The notes: generated from the letters alone by a model not told the origin. A stretch of 64,000 bases of DNA from Paracoccus sigandri (GCF_003709565.1 NZ_QNRC01000005.1:124001-188000); one strand, 5' to 3'; counted from the first letter of the stretch, positions 1 through 9,326 are shown. A program made the numbers and translations.

Positions 1-885
1 TGGGTGGACCGCCATGCCCCGGCCGCGTGGAGACCCTGGCTGCGCCTGTCCCGCGCCGACCGGCCGATCGGGACCTGGCTGCTGCTGCTGCCCTGCTGGT
101 GGGGCGTCGGGCTGGCGATGATGGCGGACGGGCCGCGATGGTTCGACCTGTGGATCGTGATCGCCTGCGGTCTGGGGGCGCTGGTCATGCGCGGCGCGGG
201 CTGCACCTGGAACGACATCACCGACCGCGACATCGACGCGAAGGTGGCGCGGACCCGCTCGAGGCCCCTGCCCTCGGGCCAGGTCACGCTGCGGGGCGCC
301 TATGCCTGGCTGATCGCCCAGGGGCTGGTGGGCCTGGCGATCCTGCTGACGCTGGGTCCGGCGGCGATCTGGATGGGCGTCGCATCGCTGGCGCTGGTCG
401 CGATCTATCCCTTCGCCAAGCGCTTCACCTGGTGGCCGCAGGTCTTCCTGGGCCTGGCCTTCAACTGGGGGGTGATGCTGGCCTATGCCGCGCATATGGG
501 GCGGCTGGACCTGGCGCCGGTCGTCGCCTGGCTGGGCGGCATCGCCTGGACGATCTTCTACGACACGATCTATGCCCACCAGGATACCGAGGACGACGCG
601 CTGATCGGCGTCAAGTCCACCGCGCGGCTGTTCGGCAAGGCCAGCCCCCGCATCCTGCTGGGCTTCGCCGCGCTGTCGGTGCTGCTGCTGGCGCTGGCCA
701 TCGGGCTGACGGGTCGCAATCAGTTGATAGGCTTCACCGGACTGATCGGTTTCGCGGCGCATCTGCTGTGGCAGCTCAGGATTTTCGATCCCGATCAATC
801 GCTTGTCTGCCTGCGGCTGTTCCGCTCGAACCGCGACGCGGGGCTGATCCTTGCGCTGTTTCTCGCCATTGCGGGGCTGGCGTGA
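1..885 (+). CDS. ubiA: 4-hydroxybenzoate polyprenyltransferase UbiA (5' end cut by window)
   Basis: Integral membrane prenyltransferase that attaches the polyprenyl tail to 4-hydroxybenzoate in ubiquinone synthesis. The two Asp-rich Mg-diphosphate motifs of the family are present: NDITDRDID near residue 70 and YDTIYAHQDTEDD near residue 190, among about eight hydrophobic segments. The frame is open from base 1, where the first codon is Trp. A GTG at base 4 could be called as a start, but family members usually carry a further N-terminal 15-30 residues, so the true start is probably outside the window. The following gene is on the same strand after a short gap. Confidence 0.93.
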   Translation, partial: WVDRHAPAAWRPWLRLSRADRPIGTWLLLLPCWWGVGLAMMADGPRWFDLWIVIACGLGALVMRGAGCTWNDITDRDIDAKVARTRSRPLPSGQVTLRGAYAWLIAQGLVGLAILLTLGPAAIWMGVASLALVAIYPFAKRFTWWPQVFLGLAFNWGVMLAYAAHMGRLDLAPVVAWLGGIAWTIFYDTIYAHQDTEDDALIGVKSTARLFGKASPRILLGFAALSVLLLALAIGLTGRNQLIGFTGLIGFAAHLLWQLRIFDPDQSLVCLRLFRSNRDAGLILALFLAIAGLA

Positions 886-945
886 TTGCGCCGCAGGCAG
901 CGCGGGGCTAGACCCGAGCGGCTTGCAACTGCCCAAGGTTTCCCA

Positions 946-3228
946 ATGGCGTCTTCCCGCAGCCGGATGTCCACCGCGATCGCGACGATCACCGTCCTGG
1001 GGGGCGCCGCGGGGCTGTGCTGGATGGGCGCGACGGCCGGCGCGGTCTTCATCGAGCGCGAGTCGCTGGCCGAGGTGCGCCAGGCGCTGAACGGCAGCGG
1101 CTATGACTGGGTGCAGGTCCAGACCGACGGGCTGCAGGTGCGCCTGTCGGGGACCGCGCCGACCGAGGTGGAACGCTTCCGCGCCATGACCCAGGCGGGG
1201 ACGGCGGTCGACGGCAACCGCATCCTGGACGAGATGACGGTCGCGGCCGCCGACGCCCTGACGCCGCCCGATTTCAAGATCGAGCTGCTGCGCAACGACG
1301 ACGGCATCTCGCTGATCGGGCTGGTGCCGGCCTCGATGGATCGCGGCGCGCTGCTGCGCGAATTGCGGGGCGAAACCGCCGCCCCGAAGATCACCGACCT
1401 GCTGGAGGGCGCGGATCATCCGGTGCCGCCGCTGTGGGACGAGGCGATCCGGCTGGGGCTGGGCGCGACGCAACTGGCGCAGCGGGCGAAGATCTCGATC
1501 TCGCCCGGCGCGGTGCATGTGACGGCGCTGGCCGACAGCGCGCGCGAAAAGGCGCGGATGGAAAGCGACCTGCGCCGCGCCGCGCCCGCCGGCGTGGCGC
1601 TGAGCACCGACATATCCGCCCCGCGCCCGGTGATCGCGCCCTTCACCCTGCGCTTCCTGATCGACGATGACGGCGCGCGTTTCGATGCCTGTTCGGCCGA
1701 TGACGAGGAAGGGCGCGACCGGATCCTGGCCGCCGCCATCCAGGCGGGGGTGCCGGGCAAGCCGGGCTGCACGCTGGGGCTGGGCGCGCCCACCCCGGTC
1801 TGGGCCGATGCGGCGGTGCCCGCGATCGAGGCGGTGGCGGCGCTGGGGCGCGGCTCGGTCACGATCTCGGATGCCGATATCGCGCTGATCGCCCCCGACG
1901 GCATTGCGCAGGACCGCTTCGACCAGGTCGCCCGGCAGCTGGACGAGGCGCTGCCCGATGTCTTCTCGCTGCATGCCGAGCTGGAAAAGCCCGCCGCCGT
2001 CGACCAGGGGCCGGCGGAATTCATGGCCACCCGGACCGCCGACGGCAAGGTCTCGATCCGGGGCGGGCTGTCGGATGCGCGGATGCTGGATGCGGTGGAC
2101 AGCTTCGCCCGCTCGCGCTTCTTCGGGGTCGAGAGCGAGCTGCGCAGCGATGTCGAGGTGCCCGCCGGCTGGACCGTCAAGGTGATCGCCGCGCTGGAGG
2201 CGCTGAGCGGGCTGGAAAACGGCGCCGTCACGGTGACGCCGGGCAACCTGCGGCTGTCGGGGACCTCGGGCGATCCGCGCGCGGTGGACCAGGCGGCGGC
2301 GGTGCTGTCGCAGCGGCTGGGCGCGGGGTCGAAATACGAGCTGTCGATCCGCTATGACCGCCGGCTGGACGCGACGCTTGGCCTGCCCGATGGCGAGGAA
2401 TGCGTCTCGCGGTTGAATGTCGTGATGTCGGAATCCGAGATCGGCTTCGAGCCGAACCGCTCGACCATCGCCGGCGACCCGTCCGAGACCCTGGACAAGC
2501 TGGCCGCGATCATGATCGATTGCGCCGATTTCCAGATCGAGGCGGGCGGGCATACGGATTCGCAGGGCTCGGCCGGGTTCAACGCGGACCTGTCGCGGGC
2601 CCGCGCGCAGACGCTGGTCAGCGCGATGACCGATGCCGGGATCGACACCAGGCACATGACCTCGCGCGGCTATGGCGAAAGCCAGCCCATCGCCACCAAC
2701 GACACCGAGGAAGGCCGCGAGGCCAATCGCCGGATCGAGTTCCGGCTGATGTCGCCGATCGCGGTGCGCAGCGAACCGCTGCCCGCCCCCGCCGTGCGCG
2801 AGGGCGTGACCACGGAGGCGCTGGCCCAGACCGCCGCCCCCGAAGGCGCCACCGCCCCGGCCGAGGCCTGGCAGGCGGCCAGCGGCGTGGTGGCCCGGCC
2901 CGGCGCCACGGATGCGCCCGTGGCCTTCGGGCCGGTGCTGCCCCTGCCGCTGATCGGCACCGCCGGCCATGTCGCGCCGGGATCGGCGGGCGTGGCCCCC
3001 GCGACCCTGGGCGTGAGCGAGCAGGTCGAAGCGGGGATGGCGGGCGGCTTGGCGGGGGCGCTGCCGATCCTGGACATCCTTGAGGAAAACCTGACCTTGC
3101 CGGTCCTTGTCGCCGATGAGAACACGCCCCGGCCCGCGCGTCGCCCAGCCGAGAACGAGGCGGCCGAGAACGGGGCGGCCGGGAATGGCGCAGAGGAAGA
3201 CCCCGAAGCCGGAGCCGAGGCGCAATGA
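946..3228 (+). CDS. OmpA-family protein with BON-like repeats
   Basis: Envelope protein of about 760 aa. An N-terminal hydrophobic segment (about residues 9-35) can act as signal or anchor. A long middle region resembles repeated BON-like alpha/beta units. An OmpA C-terminal peptidoglycan-binding domain lies at about residues 495-610, with the hallmarks GHTDSQG, the NADLSRARA helix and an ANRRIEF end. The last 150 residues are Ala/Pro-rich and low complexity. The start at 946 is chosen because AAGG lies 7-8 nt upstream; the frame stays open back to 886 but that part looks non-coding. The stop overlaps the start of the next gene (ATGA), indicating coupled translation. Exact substrate or partner is unknown; a role in anchoring the envelope to peptidoglycan is inferred from the OmpA domain. 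Confidence 0.85.
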   Translation: MASSRSRMSTAIATITVLGGAAGLCWMGATAGAVFIERESLAEVRQALNGSGYDWVQVQTDGLQVRLSGTAPTEVERFRAMTQAGTAVDGNRILDEMTVAAADALTPPDFKIELLRNDDGISLIGLVPASMDRGALLRELRGETAAPKITDLLEGADHPVPPLWDEAIRLGLGATQLAQRAKISISPGAVHVTALADSAREKARMESDLRRAAPAGVALSTDISAPRPVIAPFTLRFLIDDDGARFDACSADDEEGRDRILAAAIQAGVPGKPGCTLGLGAPTPVWADAAVPAIEAVAALGRGSVTISDADIALIAPDGIAQDRFDQVARQLDEALPDVFSLHAELEKPAAVDQGPAEFMATRTADGKVSIRGGLSDARMLDAVDSFARSRFFGVESELRSDVEVPAGWTVKVIAALEALSGLENGAVTVTPGNLRLSGTSGDPRAVDQAAAVLSQRLGAGSKYELSIRYDRRLDATLGLPDGEECVSRLNVVMSESEIGFEPNRSTIAGDPSETLDKLAAIMIDCADFQIEAGGHTDSQGSAGFNADLSRARAQTLVSAMTDAGIDTRHMTSRGYGESQPIATNDTEEGREANRRIEFRLMSPIAVRSEPLPAPAVREGVTTEALAQTAAPEGATAPAEAWQAASGVVARPGATDAPVAFGPVLPLPLIGTAGHVAPGSAGVAPATLGVSEQVEAGMAGGLAGALPILDILEENLTLPVLVADENTPRPARRPAENEAAENGAAGNGAEEDPEAGAEAQ

Positions 3229-3554
3229 ACCGCACCGAATTCATCACCGTCACCTCGATCATCCTGTTCGCCGCCTTCCTGCTGGGCTGGTTCGCCTGCT
3301 GGCTGATCCACCGCCTGACCCGCCCGACCCGCGCCGACATGGGCGAGCTGGACCGCATGGCCCAGCAGCTGCACGAGGCCGAGGAGGCCCGCGACCTGGC
3401 CATCGCCGCACTGGAGGAACGCGAATCGGCGCTGATGACCCGGCTGATCGATGCCGAGGGCGAGTTGCAGGCGGCGCTGGAGGGCCTTCGCGAGAGCCGC
3501 ACCGAGGTCGAGGAATTGCGCGACTATATCGAGCGCAAGCTGGCGCGGCGCTGA
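3225..3554 (+). CDS. Small membrane-anchored coiled-coil protein
   Basis: A 109-aa protein with one transmembrane helix (about residues 7-29) followed by a charged, heptad-rich region (about 38-105) rich in Glu, Ala, Leu and Arg, which reads as a long cytoplasmic or periplasmic coiled coil. Its ATG overlaps the stop of the OmpA-family gene by four bases, so the two are almost certainly co-translated and probably act together at the envelope. I do not recognise a named family. A GC hairpin flanked by A and T runs lies 26 nt after the stop. Confidence 0.75.
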   Translation: MNRTEFITVTSIILFAAFLLGWFACWLIHRLTRPTRADMGELDRMAQQLHEAEEARDLAIAALEERESALMTRLIDAEGELQAALEGLRESRTEVEELRDYIERKLARR

Positions 3555-3573
3555 TCCGGGGCTGACGGGGACG

Positions 3574-3606
3574 AAAAAAGGCCCGGCGCGGCTGCCGGGC
3601 CTGTTT
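3574..3606 (+). terminator. Intrinsic terminator after the OmpA/coiled-coil pair
   Basis: Perfect 8-bp stem GGCCCGGC (3580-3587) and GCCGGGCC (3594-3601) with a 6-nt loop, preceded by six A and followed by TGTTT. The symmetric A and T flanks suit termination in both directions, as expected between the convergent upstream pair and the aminotransferase gene. Confidence 0.65.
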
Positions 3607-3670
3607 CATGCGGTGGCGCCGATGGGGCAAAGGGGGGGCTGTCCGCCCCCCGTCGTCGTTCCGACGACTC

Positions 3671-3700
3671 CCCCCGAGGGTATTTTGCCAACGAAGAAGG
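3671..3700 (+). repeat. Dispersed intergenic motif, copy 1
   Basis: The stretch CCCCCGAGGGTATTTTGCCA followed by ACGAAGAAGG recurs nearly unchanged at 13334-13362 and, inverted and more diverged, at 6346-6369. This copy ends 2 bases before the 3' end of the aminotransferase gene. It is preceded by two small perfect hairpins: 3633-3651 with a 7-bp G/C stem, and 3652-3668 with arms GTCGTCG and CGACGAC. Function unknown. Confidence 0.6.
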
Positions 3701-3702
3701 GC

Positions 3703-4884
3703 TCAGATGCCCGCTTCTACGATGGCGCGGGCCAGGACCGGGACGGTGTCGCGGTTGAGCCCGGCGATGTTCAGCCGCGAATCGCCGACCATGTAGATGG
3801 CCGAATCGGATTTCAGCTTCTGGACCTGCTCCGGCGTCGCGCCGAGGCGCGAGAACATGCCGCGGTGATGGGCGATGAAGTCGAAGCGGTCGCTGCCCGA
3901 CAGGTTGCGCAACTCCGAGGCAAGCTGTTCGCGCAGCGCCAGCATCCCCTTGCGGACATCCTCCAGTTCGGCCCTCCAGTCGGCGGCGAGATCCGCGTCG
4001 GTCAGGATGGTGCTGACGATGCGGGCGCCGTGATCGGGCGGGAAGGAGAAGGTCTGCCGGTTCAGGAAGGCCATCGAGCCCTGCGCCATCTCGCGCGCTG
4101 CGCCATTGTCGGCCAGCGCCATCAGGATGCCGGTGCGTTCGCGATAGATGCCGAAATTCTTCGAGCAGGAGGCGGCGATCAGCACCTCGGGCAGGCGGGC
4201 GGCGATCAGGCGGGTGGCGGCGGCGTCCTCGTCAAGCCCGTCGCCGAAGCCCTGATAGGCCAGGTCGATGAAGGGGATGGCGCCGGATTTCTCCAGGATC
4301 TGCGCGAGTTCTTCCCATTGCGCCAGCGTCAGATTGGCGCCGGTCGGGTTGTGGCAGCAGCCATGCAGCAGCACCAGGTCGCCCCTGCCCGCCTTCGCGA
4401 TATCGGCCTTCATCGCCTCGAAATCGACGCCGCGGGTCTCGGGGTCGAAATAGCGGTATTCGGTGAAGGGCAGGCCCATGAATTTCAGGATCGACAGGTG
4501 GTTGGGCCAGGTCGGATCCGAGACATGGACATGCACCCCCGGATTGGCCAGCCGCGCCAGTTCCAGCGCCTGCCGGATCGCCCCCGTGCCGCCGACGCTG
4601 GAGAGCGTGGCCAGCCGGTCCGCGGGCAGCTCGCCCAGCACCATCCGCGCCATGGCATCGCGGAAATCCGCCTCGCCCGCCAGGCTGGTATAGGCCTTGG
4701 TGGTCTGCGTCTGCCAGATCCTCTGCTCGGCGGCCTTCACGGCGCGCATCACCGGCGTCACGCCCTCGGGGTTCTTGTAGACGCCCACGCCGAGGTCAAT
4801 CTTGCCCTGGCGGCTGTCGGCCTTGAATTCCTCGATCAGCATCAGGATCTTGTCGGGGGCTTGCGGTTTGAGGTCGGACAGCAT
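3703..4884 (-). CDS. Aromatic amino acid/aspartate aminotransferase
   Basis: PLP-dependent class I aminotransferase of subgroup I-alpha, 393 aa, full length. It moves amino groups between aromatic or acidic amino acids and 2-oxoglutarate in the cytosol. The PLP lysine is K242 in the motif SCSKNFGIYRERTG. N179 in HNPTG and D207 in FIDLAYQG contact the cofactor, and the substrate-carboxylate arginine is in SRLNIAG near the C-terminus. From memory it closely resembles the structurally characterised aromatic aminotransferase of Paracoccus denitrificans, including the MVGDSR and CCHNPTG stretches, so the aromatic specificity is more likely than a pure AspC. It starts 3 bases after the sulfurtransferase gene, so the two form an operon. 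Confidence 0.92.
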   Translation of the reverse strand: MLSDLKPQAPDKILMLIEEFKADSRQGKIDLGVGVYKNPEGVTPVMRAVKAAEQRIWQTQTTKAYTSLAGEADFRDAMARMVLGELPADRLATLSSVGGTGAIRQALELARLANPGVHVHVSDPTWPNHLSILKFMGLPFTEYRYFDPETRGVDFEAMKADIAKAGRGDLVLLHGCCHNPTGANLTLAQWEELAQILEKSGAIPFIDLAYQGFGDGLDEDAAATRLIAARLPEVLIAASCSKNFGIYRERTGILMALADNGAAREMAQGSMAFLNRQTFSFPPDHGARIVSTILTDADLAADWRAELEDVRKGMLALREQLASELRNLSGSDRFDFIAHHRGMFSRLGATPEQVQKLKSDSAIYMVGDSRLNIAGLNRDTVPVLARAIVEAGI

Positions 4885-4887
4885 CTT

Positions 4888-5742
4888 TCAGGCGTCTCCG
4901 GTTGCGATGTTCAGGTCGGGGAAGCTGCCCCATTCGGTCCAGCTTCCGTCGTAGAGCGAATGGTTGCGGTGGCCGATCCGCTCCAGCGCCAGCGACAGGG
5001 TGGCGGCGGTGATGCCGCTGCCGCAGCTGGTGATCGCCGGCTTCGCCAGGTCCACCCCGGCCTCCTGGAAGGCGGCGCGCAGGGCGTCGGGGTCCTTCAT
5101 CGTGCCGTCCGGGTTGAAGAGGCGGCCGAAGGGGACGTTCTTCGCGCCGGGGATATGGCCCGCGCGCAGGCCGGGGCGCGGCTCGGGCGCCTCGCCGCGG
5201 AAGCGTTCGGGGCTGCGGGCATCGATGATCTCGTGATCGGCCAGCTTGCTGGCGGCGGCCACCTGGGTCACGTCGCGCACCAGCCCCGCCTGGCGCTGCA
5301 CGGTGATGTGGCGGTCGCGCAGGATCGGGGCCATGTCCTCGACCGGGCGGCGCTCGGCCTGCCACTTGGCCAAGCCGCCGTCCAGCACCGCCACGTCGGT
5401 CTTGCCCATCAGCCGGAAGGTCCACCACAGGCGGGCAGCGCTGCGGACCTCGGAATTGTCATAGACCACGACCTGGTGGCCGTCGCCGACGCCCATCGCC
5501 CGCATCCGGCTGATGAACAGCTCGACCGGCGGGGCCATATGCGGCAAGGCGCTGCGCTTGTCGGCGATCTCGTCGATGTCGAAGAAGCGCGCGCCGGGAA
5601 TGTGGGCGGCGTCATATTCCGCCCGCGCGTCGCGCCCCGCGGCCGGCATGTGCCAGCTTGCGTCGATGACGCGCAGGTCGGGATCGTTCAGATGCGCGGC
5701 CAGCCATTCGGTCGAGACCAGCGTTTTCGGATCATCCTGCAT
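4888..5742 (-). CDS. sseA: 3-mercaptopyruvate sulfurtransferase
   Basis: A 284-aa tandem rhodanese. The inactive N-terminal rhodanese domain spans about residues 5-130 and the catalytic one about 160-280. The active-site loop CGSGIT with C240 is the mercaptopyruvate-type loop rather than the thiosulfate rhodanese type. It transfers sulfur from mercaptopyruvate to acceptors such as cyanide or thioredoxin in the cytosol. The start at 5742 is preferred over an upstream ATG at 5808 because AAGGGGGG lies just before it and the homologous domain begins there. It is followed after 3 bases by the aminotransferase gene. Transamination of cysteine can supply mercaptopyruvate, which makes the pairing sensible. 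Confidence 0.9.
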   Translation of the reverse strand: MQDDPKTLVSTEWLAAHLNDPDLRVIDASWHMPAAGRDARAEYDAAHIPGARFFDIDEIADKRSALPHMAPPVELFISRMRAMGVGDGHQVVVYDNSEVRSAARLWWTFRLMGKTDVAVLDGGLAKWQAERRPVEDMAPILRDRHITVQRQAGLVRDVTQVAAASKLADHEIIDARSPERFRGEAPEPRPGLRAGHIPGAKNVPFGRLFNPDGTMKDPDALRAAFQEAGVDLAKPAITSCGSGITAATLSLALERIGHRNHSLYDGSWTEWGSFPDLNIATGDA

Positions 5743-5812
5743 CGACACCCCCCTTCGCACCGCCCCCGATTTACCCCTGACGGCGCGACGCTGCAATGGC
5801 AGGTTCAAGGGT

Positions 5813-6286
5813 TCAGCCCTGTTTCAGCAAACGCTGCTTCTGGCGGTTCCAGTCGCGCTTGGCCGCGGTCTCGCGCTTGTCGGCGACCTTCTTGCCCTTG
5901 GCGACGCCGATCTTCAGCTTCACCAGCCCGCGATGGTTGAAATACATCACCAGCGGCACCAGCGTCATGCCCTCGCGCCCGGTGGCCTGCCACAGCCGCG
6001 CCAGTTCGCGCCGGCTGACCAGCAGCTTGCGCCGGCGGCGTTCCTCGTGCCCGAAGACGCCGGCCTGCTTGTAGGCGGCGATATAGCTGTTGATCAGCCA
6101 CAATTCGCCATCCTCGACCGAGGCATAGCTTTCGGCGATGTTCGACTGCCCGGTCCGCAGCGACTTCACCTCGGAACCGGTCAGCACGATCCCGACCTCC
6201 AGGTCGCTCTCGATGAAGTAATCGAACCGCGCCCGCCGGTTCTCGGCGATCACCTTGTAGTTCTTGTTTTCGGGTTCCTTGGCCAT
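5813..6286 (-). CDS. smpB: SsrA-binding protein SmpB
   Basis: A 157-aa tmRNA chaperone that delivers SsrA RNA to stalled ribosomes for trans-translation. It shows the OB-fold core with [13 protein letters not shown] and NIAESYASV, the central LLVSRREL motif, and the basic C-terminal tail ([17 protein letters not shown]) that enters the mRNA channel. The start at 6286 (MAKEP...) matches the family; the frame extends 49 codons further upstream without homology. The ssrA RNA gene itself is not in this window. Confidence 0.95.
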   Translation of the reverse strand: MAKEPENKNYKVIAENRRARFDYFIESDLEVGIVLTGSEVKSLRTGQSNIAESYASVEDGELWLINSYIAAYKQAGVFGHEERRRRKLLVSRRELARLWQATGREGMTLVPLVMYFNHRGLVKLKIGVAKGKKVADKRETAAKRDWNRQKQRLLKQG

Positions 6287-6345
6287 AGCCGCCCAGATAG
6301 GCGCGCCGCCGCCGCCTGTAAAGGCTCGCCCGCCCGCCCTTTCAT

Positions 6346-6369
6346 CTTGGCGCAAATATCCTCGGGGGG
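6346..6369 (-). repeat. Dispersed intergenic motif, copy 3 (inverted)
   Basis: CTTGGCGCAAATATCCTCGG followed by GGGG reads, on the opposite strand, like the copies at 3671 and 13334 (G-rich end, ATA core, CAA, CTT). It is followed by a GC hairpin (6371-6392, arms around CCGGGGG and CCCCCGG) before the ThDP enzyme gene. A 12-base piece of the core, AAATATCCTCGG, also occurs alone at 9250-9261. Confidence 0.5.
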
Positions 6370-6488
6370 TCCGGGGGGCGAAGCGCCCCCGGCTTGGCCG
6401 TCCCCACGCGCCCCCGATCTGCGGTCTTGGCAATCGCGCCGCGCCCGGTCACGGTAGCGCGCAGACGGAACAGTGGGAAGGACGGGCT

Positions 6489-8147
6489 ATGATGCGTCAC
6501 GGTGGGCAGATCCTTGTGGATGCGCTGAAGGCGAACGGGGTGACGCGGGTCTTCTCGGTCCCCGGCGAGAGCTTCCTGGCGGCGCTGGACGGGCTGCACG
6601 AATCGGGCATCCAGAACGTCGTCTGCCGCCACGAGGGCGGGGCCGCGATGATGGCCGAGGCGGCGGGCAAGCTGACCGGGCGGCCGGGCGTGGCCTTCGT
6701 GACGCGCGGCCCCGGCGCCACCAATGCCAGCGCCGGCGTGCATGTGGCGCGGCAGGATTCGACGCCGATGATCCTCTTCGTCGGCCAGATCGCCCGCTGC
6801 GACCGCGACCGCGAGGCCTTCCAGGAGGTCGACTACCGCGCCATGTTCGGCACGGTGGCGAAATGGGTGGCCGAGATCGACCAGACCGAGCGGATCCCCG
6901 AATACCTGGCCCGCGCCTTCGACCTGGCCATGTCCGGGCGCCCCGGCCCGGTGGTCCTGGCCCTGCCCGAGGACATGCTGTCGGCCGAGGTCGAGGTGCC
7001 CGACCTGGCCCCCGCCCCGCGCCCGGTGGCCGGGATCTCGGCGGCCCAGCTGGCGGCGATCCGCGAGGCGCTGGCCGGGGCCGAGCGGCCGCTGGTCATT
7101 CCGGGCGGCGCGATCTGGACGCAGGCCGATGCCGACCGGCTGGCGCGCTTCGCCGAAAGCTGGGGCCTGCCGGTGGCGGTGCCCTTCCGGCGCCAGGACT
7201 ACATGGACAACCGGCTGCCCAATTACGCGGGCGACCTGGGCGTCGGCATGAACAGCCGCATGGGCGACGCGCTGCGCCAGGCCGATTGCATCCTGTCACT
7301 GGGATCGCGGCTGGGCGACACGCTGACGGCGGGATACGAGCTGATGAGCCCCGCCCAGCAGGGGCGCCGCATCATCCATGTCTATCCCGACCCCGACGAG
7401 ATCGGCCATCTGTGGCGTGCCGATCCCGGCATCGCCGCCTGCCCCCGCGCGGTGCTGGCCGCGCTGGCCGACACCCCTGCCCCGCGCCGCTGGGACGGTT
7501 GGACCGCCGCCCTGCGCGCCCATTACGAGGACTGGCAGACCCCGCGCGAGACCCCCGGCGCCGTCAAGATGGAGCAGGTCGTCTGCTGGCTGTCGGCCAA
7601 CCTGCCCGAAAACGCCATCCTGACCAATGGCGCCGGCAATTACGCCGCCTTCCTGCACCGCTATTTCCGCTTCAAATGCGCGCGCACGCAGATCGCGCCG
7701 ACCTCGGGCAGCATGGGCTACGGGCTGCCGGCGGCGATCTCGGCCAAGCTGGCGCATCCCGACCGGGTGGTGGTCTGCCTGGCCGGGGACGGCTGCCTGC
7801 AGATGACCGTCAACGAGCTGTCCACCGCCGCGCAATACGGCGCCCATGTCATCGTCATCGTGGCCAATAACGGCCAATACGGCACGATCCGCATGCACCA
7901 GGAAAAGCACTATCCCGCCCGCGTCTCGGGCACGGCGCTGTTCAATCCCGACTTCGCCGCCCTGGCCCGCGCCTATGGCGGGCATGGCGAGGTGGTCGAG
8001 CAGGGCGGCGATTTCCCCGCCGCCTTCCAGCGCGCCAGCCGGGCCGGCAGCCTGGCGGTGATCGAGCTGCGGCTGGACCCCGAGGCGCTGACCACCGGCG
8101 CCACCCTGTCGCAGACGCGGCAGGCGGCGCTGGAAGCGCAGGAATGA
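6489..8147 (+). CDS. Thiamine-diphosphate-dependent enzyme, acetolactate synthase/decarboxylase-like
   Basis: A 552-aa three-domain ThDP enzyme. The N-terminal Pyr domain carries the catalytic glutamate E49 in CRHEGGAAMMAE. A central domain follows. The C-terminal PP domain has the ThDP/Mg motif GDG (433-435) followed after 24 residues by NN (460-461). The start is the ATG at 6489 with GGAAGGA upstream; a second ATG follows immediately. It stands alone without an ilvN-like regulatory subunit, so it is probably a catabolic 2-oxoacid decarboxylase or acetolactate synthase-like enzyme rather than the biosynthetic IlvB. Similar Rhodobacteraceae proteins are often labelled 5-guanidino-2-oxopentanoate decarboxylase, but the substrate cannot be read from sequence. 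Its stop overlaps the start of the peptidase gene (ATGA). Confidence 0.82.
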   Translation: MMRHGGQILVDALKANGVTRVFSVPGESFLAALDGLHESGIQNVVCRHEGGAAMMAEAAGKLTGRPGVAFVTRGPGATNASAGVHVARQDSTPMILFVGQIARCDRDREAFQEVDYRAMFGTVAKWVAEIDQTERIPEYLARAFDLAMSGRPGPVVLALPEDMLSAEVEVPDLAPAPRPVAGISAAQLAAIREALAGAERPLVIPGGAIWTQADADRLARFAESWGLPVAVPFRRQDYMDNRLPNYAGDLGVGMNSRMGDALRQADCILSLGSRLGDTLTAGYELMSPAQQGRRIIHVYPDPDEIGHLWRADPGIAACPRAVLAALADTPAPRRWDGWTAALRAHYEDWQTPRETPGAVKMEQVVCWLSANLPENAILTNGAGNYAAFLHRYFRFKCARTQIAPTSGSMGYGLPAAISAKLAHPDRVVVCLAGDGCLQMTVNELSTAAQYGAHVIVIVANNGQYGTIRMHQEKHYPARVSGTALFNPDFAALARAYGGHGEVVEQGGDFPAAFQRASRAGSLAVIELRLDPEALTTGATLSQTRQAALEAQE

Positions 8148-9130
8148 GACCGGGTGCGCGGAACCTGATTTCGGACGTGGCCGGGCTGCGGGTCGGCAAC
8201 GCCGCCGACCAGCGGCTGAAATCCGGCGTCACCGTGCTGACCGGGGATGCGCCCTTCGCGGCGGCGGTGCATGTGATGGGCGGCGCGCCCGGCACGCGGG
8301 AAACCGACCTGCTGGCCCCCGACAAGCTGGTGGCAGGGGTCGATGCGCTGGTGCTGTCGGGCGGCTCGGCCTTCGGGCTGGCGGCCTGCGACGGGGTGAT
8401 GGCCGGGCTGCACGCCGCCGGGCGCGGCTTCGCCGTGGGCGCGGCACGGGTGCCGATCGTGCCCGGCGCCATCGTCTTCGACCTGCTGAACGGCGGCGAC
8501 AAGGACTGGGCGCAGAACCCCTATCCCGCCCTTGGCCGCGCCGCGCTGGACACCGCCCGGCCCGATTTCGCGCTTGGCAGCGAAGGCGCCGGGACCGGCG
8601 CGCTGACCGCGCGGCTGAAGGGCGGGCTGGGCTCGGCCTCGGTGGTGCTGGAAAGCGGCGCGACCCTGGGCGCGCTGGTGGTGGTCAACGCGCTGGGATC
8701 GGCGACGGTGGGCGACGGCCCGCATTTCTGGGCCGCCCCGTGGGAGCTGGCGGGCGAATTCGGCGGGCTCGGCCTGCCCGCCGCCTTTCCCGCCGCCGAT
8801 GAGCCCGCCCCCATGAAGCGGCTGGGCGAGGCGACCACCATCGCCATCGTCGCCACCGATGCCGCGCTGGAAAAACCCGCGCTGCAACGGCTGGCGACGG
8901 CCGCCCATGACGGGCTGGCGCGTGCGCTGGTGCCCAGCCATACCCCCTTCGACGGCGACCTGGTCTTCGCCGCCTCGACCGCGGCGCGCCCGCTCTCGGA
9001 CCCGGCCGAGGCCTTCCTGCTGGGCCATGCCGCGGCCTGCGTCCTGGCCCGCGCCACCGCCCGCGCCATCCATGCCGCCCGCCCCGCGCCGGGCGATCTG
9101 CAACCCTGCTGGCAGGCGCTTCACGCATGA
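8144..9130 (+). CDS. P1 family (S58, DmpA-like) peptidase
   Basis: A 328-aa member of the DmpA/NylC-type N-terminal nucleophile family, aminopeptidases or amidases that mature by self-cleavage into two chains. Recognisable stretches are DVAGLRVGNA near the N-terminus, DALVLSGGSAFGL around residue 68, and GALVVVNALGSATVGDG around residues 180-195, near where the family's cleavage and nucleophile region lies. No signal peptide, so it should be cytosolic. Translation is coupled to the upstream ThDP enzyme through a 4-base overlap, suggesting the two act on related compounds; the natural substrate is unknown. Confidence 0.82.
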   Translation: MRPGARNLISDVAGLRVGNAADQRLKSGVTVLTGDAPFAAAVHVMGGAPGTRETDLLAPDKLVAGVDALVLSGGSAFGLAACDGVMAGLHAAGRGFAVGAARVPIVPGAIVFDLLNGGDKDWAQNPYPALGRAALDTARPDFALGSEGAGTGALTARLKGGLGSASVVLESGATLGALVVVNALGSATVGDGPHFWAAPWELAGEFGGLGLPAAFPAADEPAPMKRLGEATTIAIVATDAALEKPALQRLATAAHDGLARALVPSHTPFDGDLVFAASTAARPLSDPAEAFLLGHAAACVLARATARAIHAARPAPGDLQPCWQALHA

Positions 9131-9133
9131 AAA

Positions 9134-9158
9134 GGGCGGTGCGACAAGCGCACCGCCC
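9134..9158 (+). terminator. Terminator hairpin after the peptidase gene
   Basis: Perfect 10-bp stem GGGCGGTGCG (9134-9143) and CGCACCGCCC (9149-9158) with loop ACAAG, beginning 3 nt after the stop. There is no T run after the stem on the plus strand, so it may be a weak or Rho-assisted terminator. Confidence 0.55.
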
Positions 9159-9326
9159 CCCTGAGAGATCGCCAAGAGGGACAACCTGGCGATGTGACCG
9201 AACGCCCGAAAGACGATCCGGTTCATTCCTGCCGGGTGTCGATTCCGGGAAATATCCTCGGAAATCGCCCCGGACGAGGGCCGCCGCCCCCCTGCCGCCG
9301 TCACATTTCCGAGAGCCGCGACCGCT

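Noticed and set aside
3451..5940. 829-codon plus-strand open frame across the aminotransferase and sulfurtransferase genes
   Set aside because: It is antisense to two genes with clear catalytic motifs; long antisense frames are expected at this GC content, and its translation has no recognisable domain.
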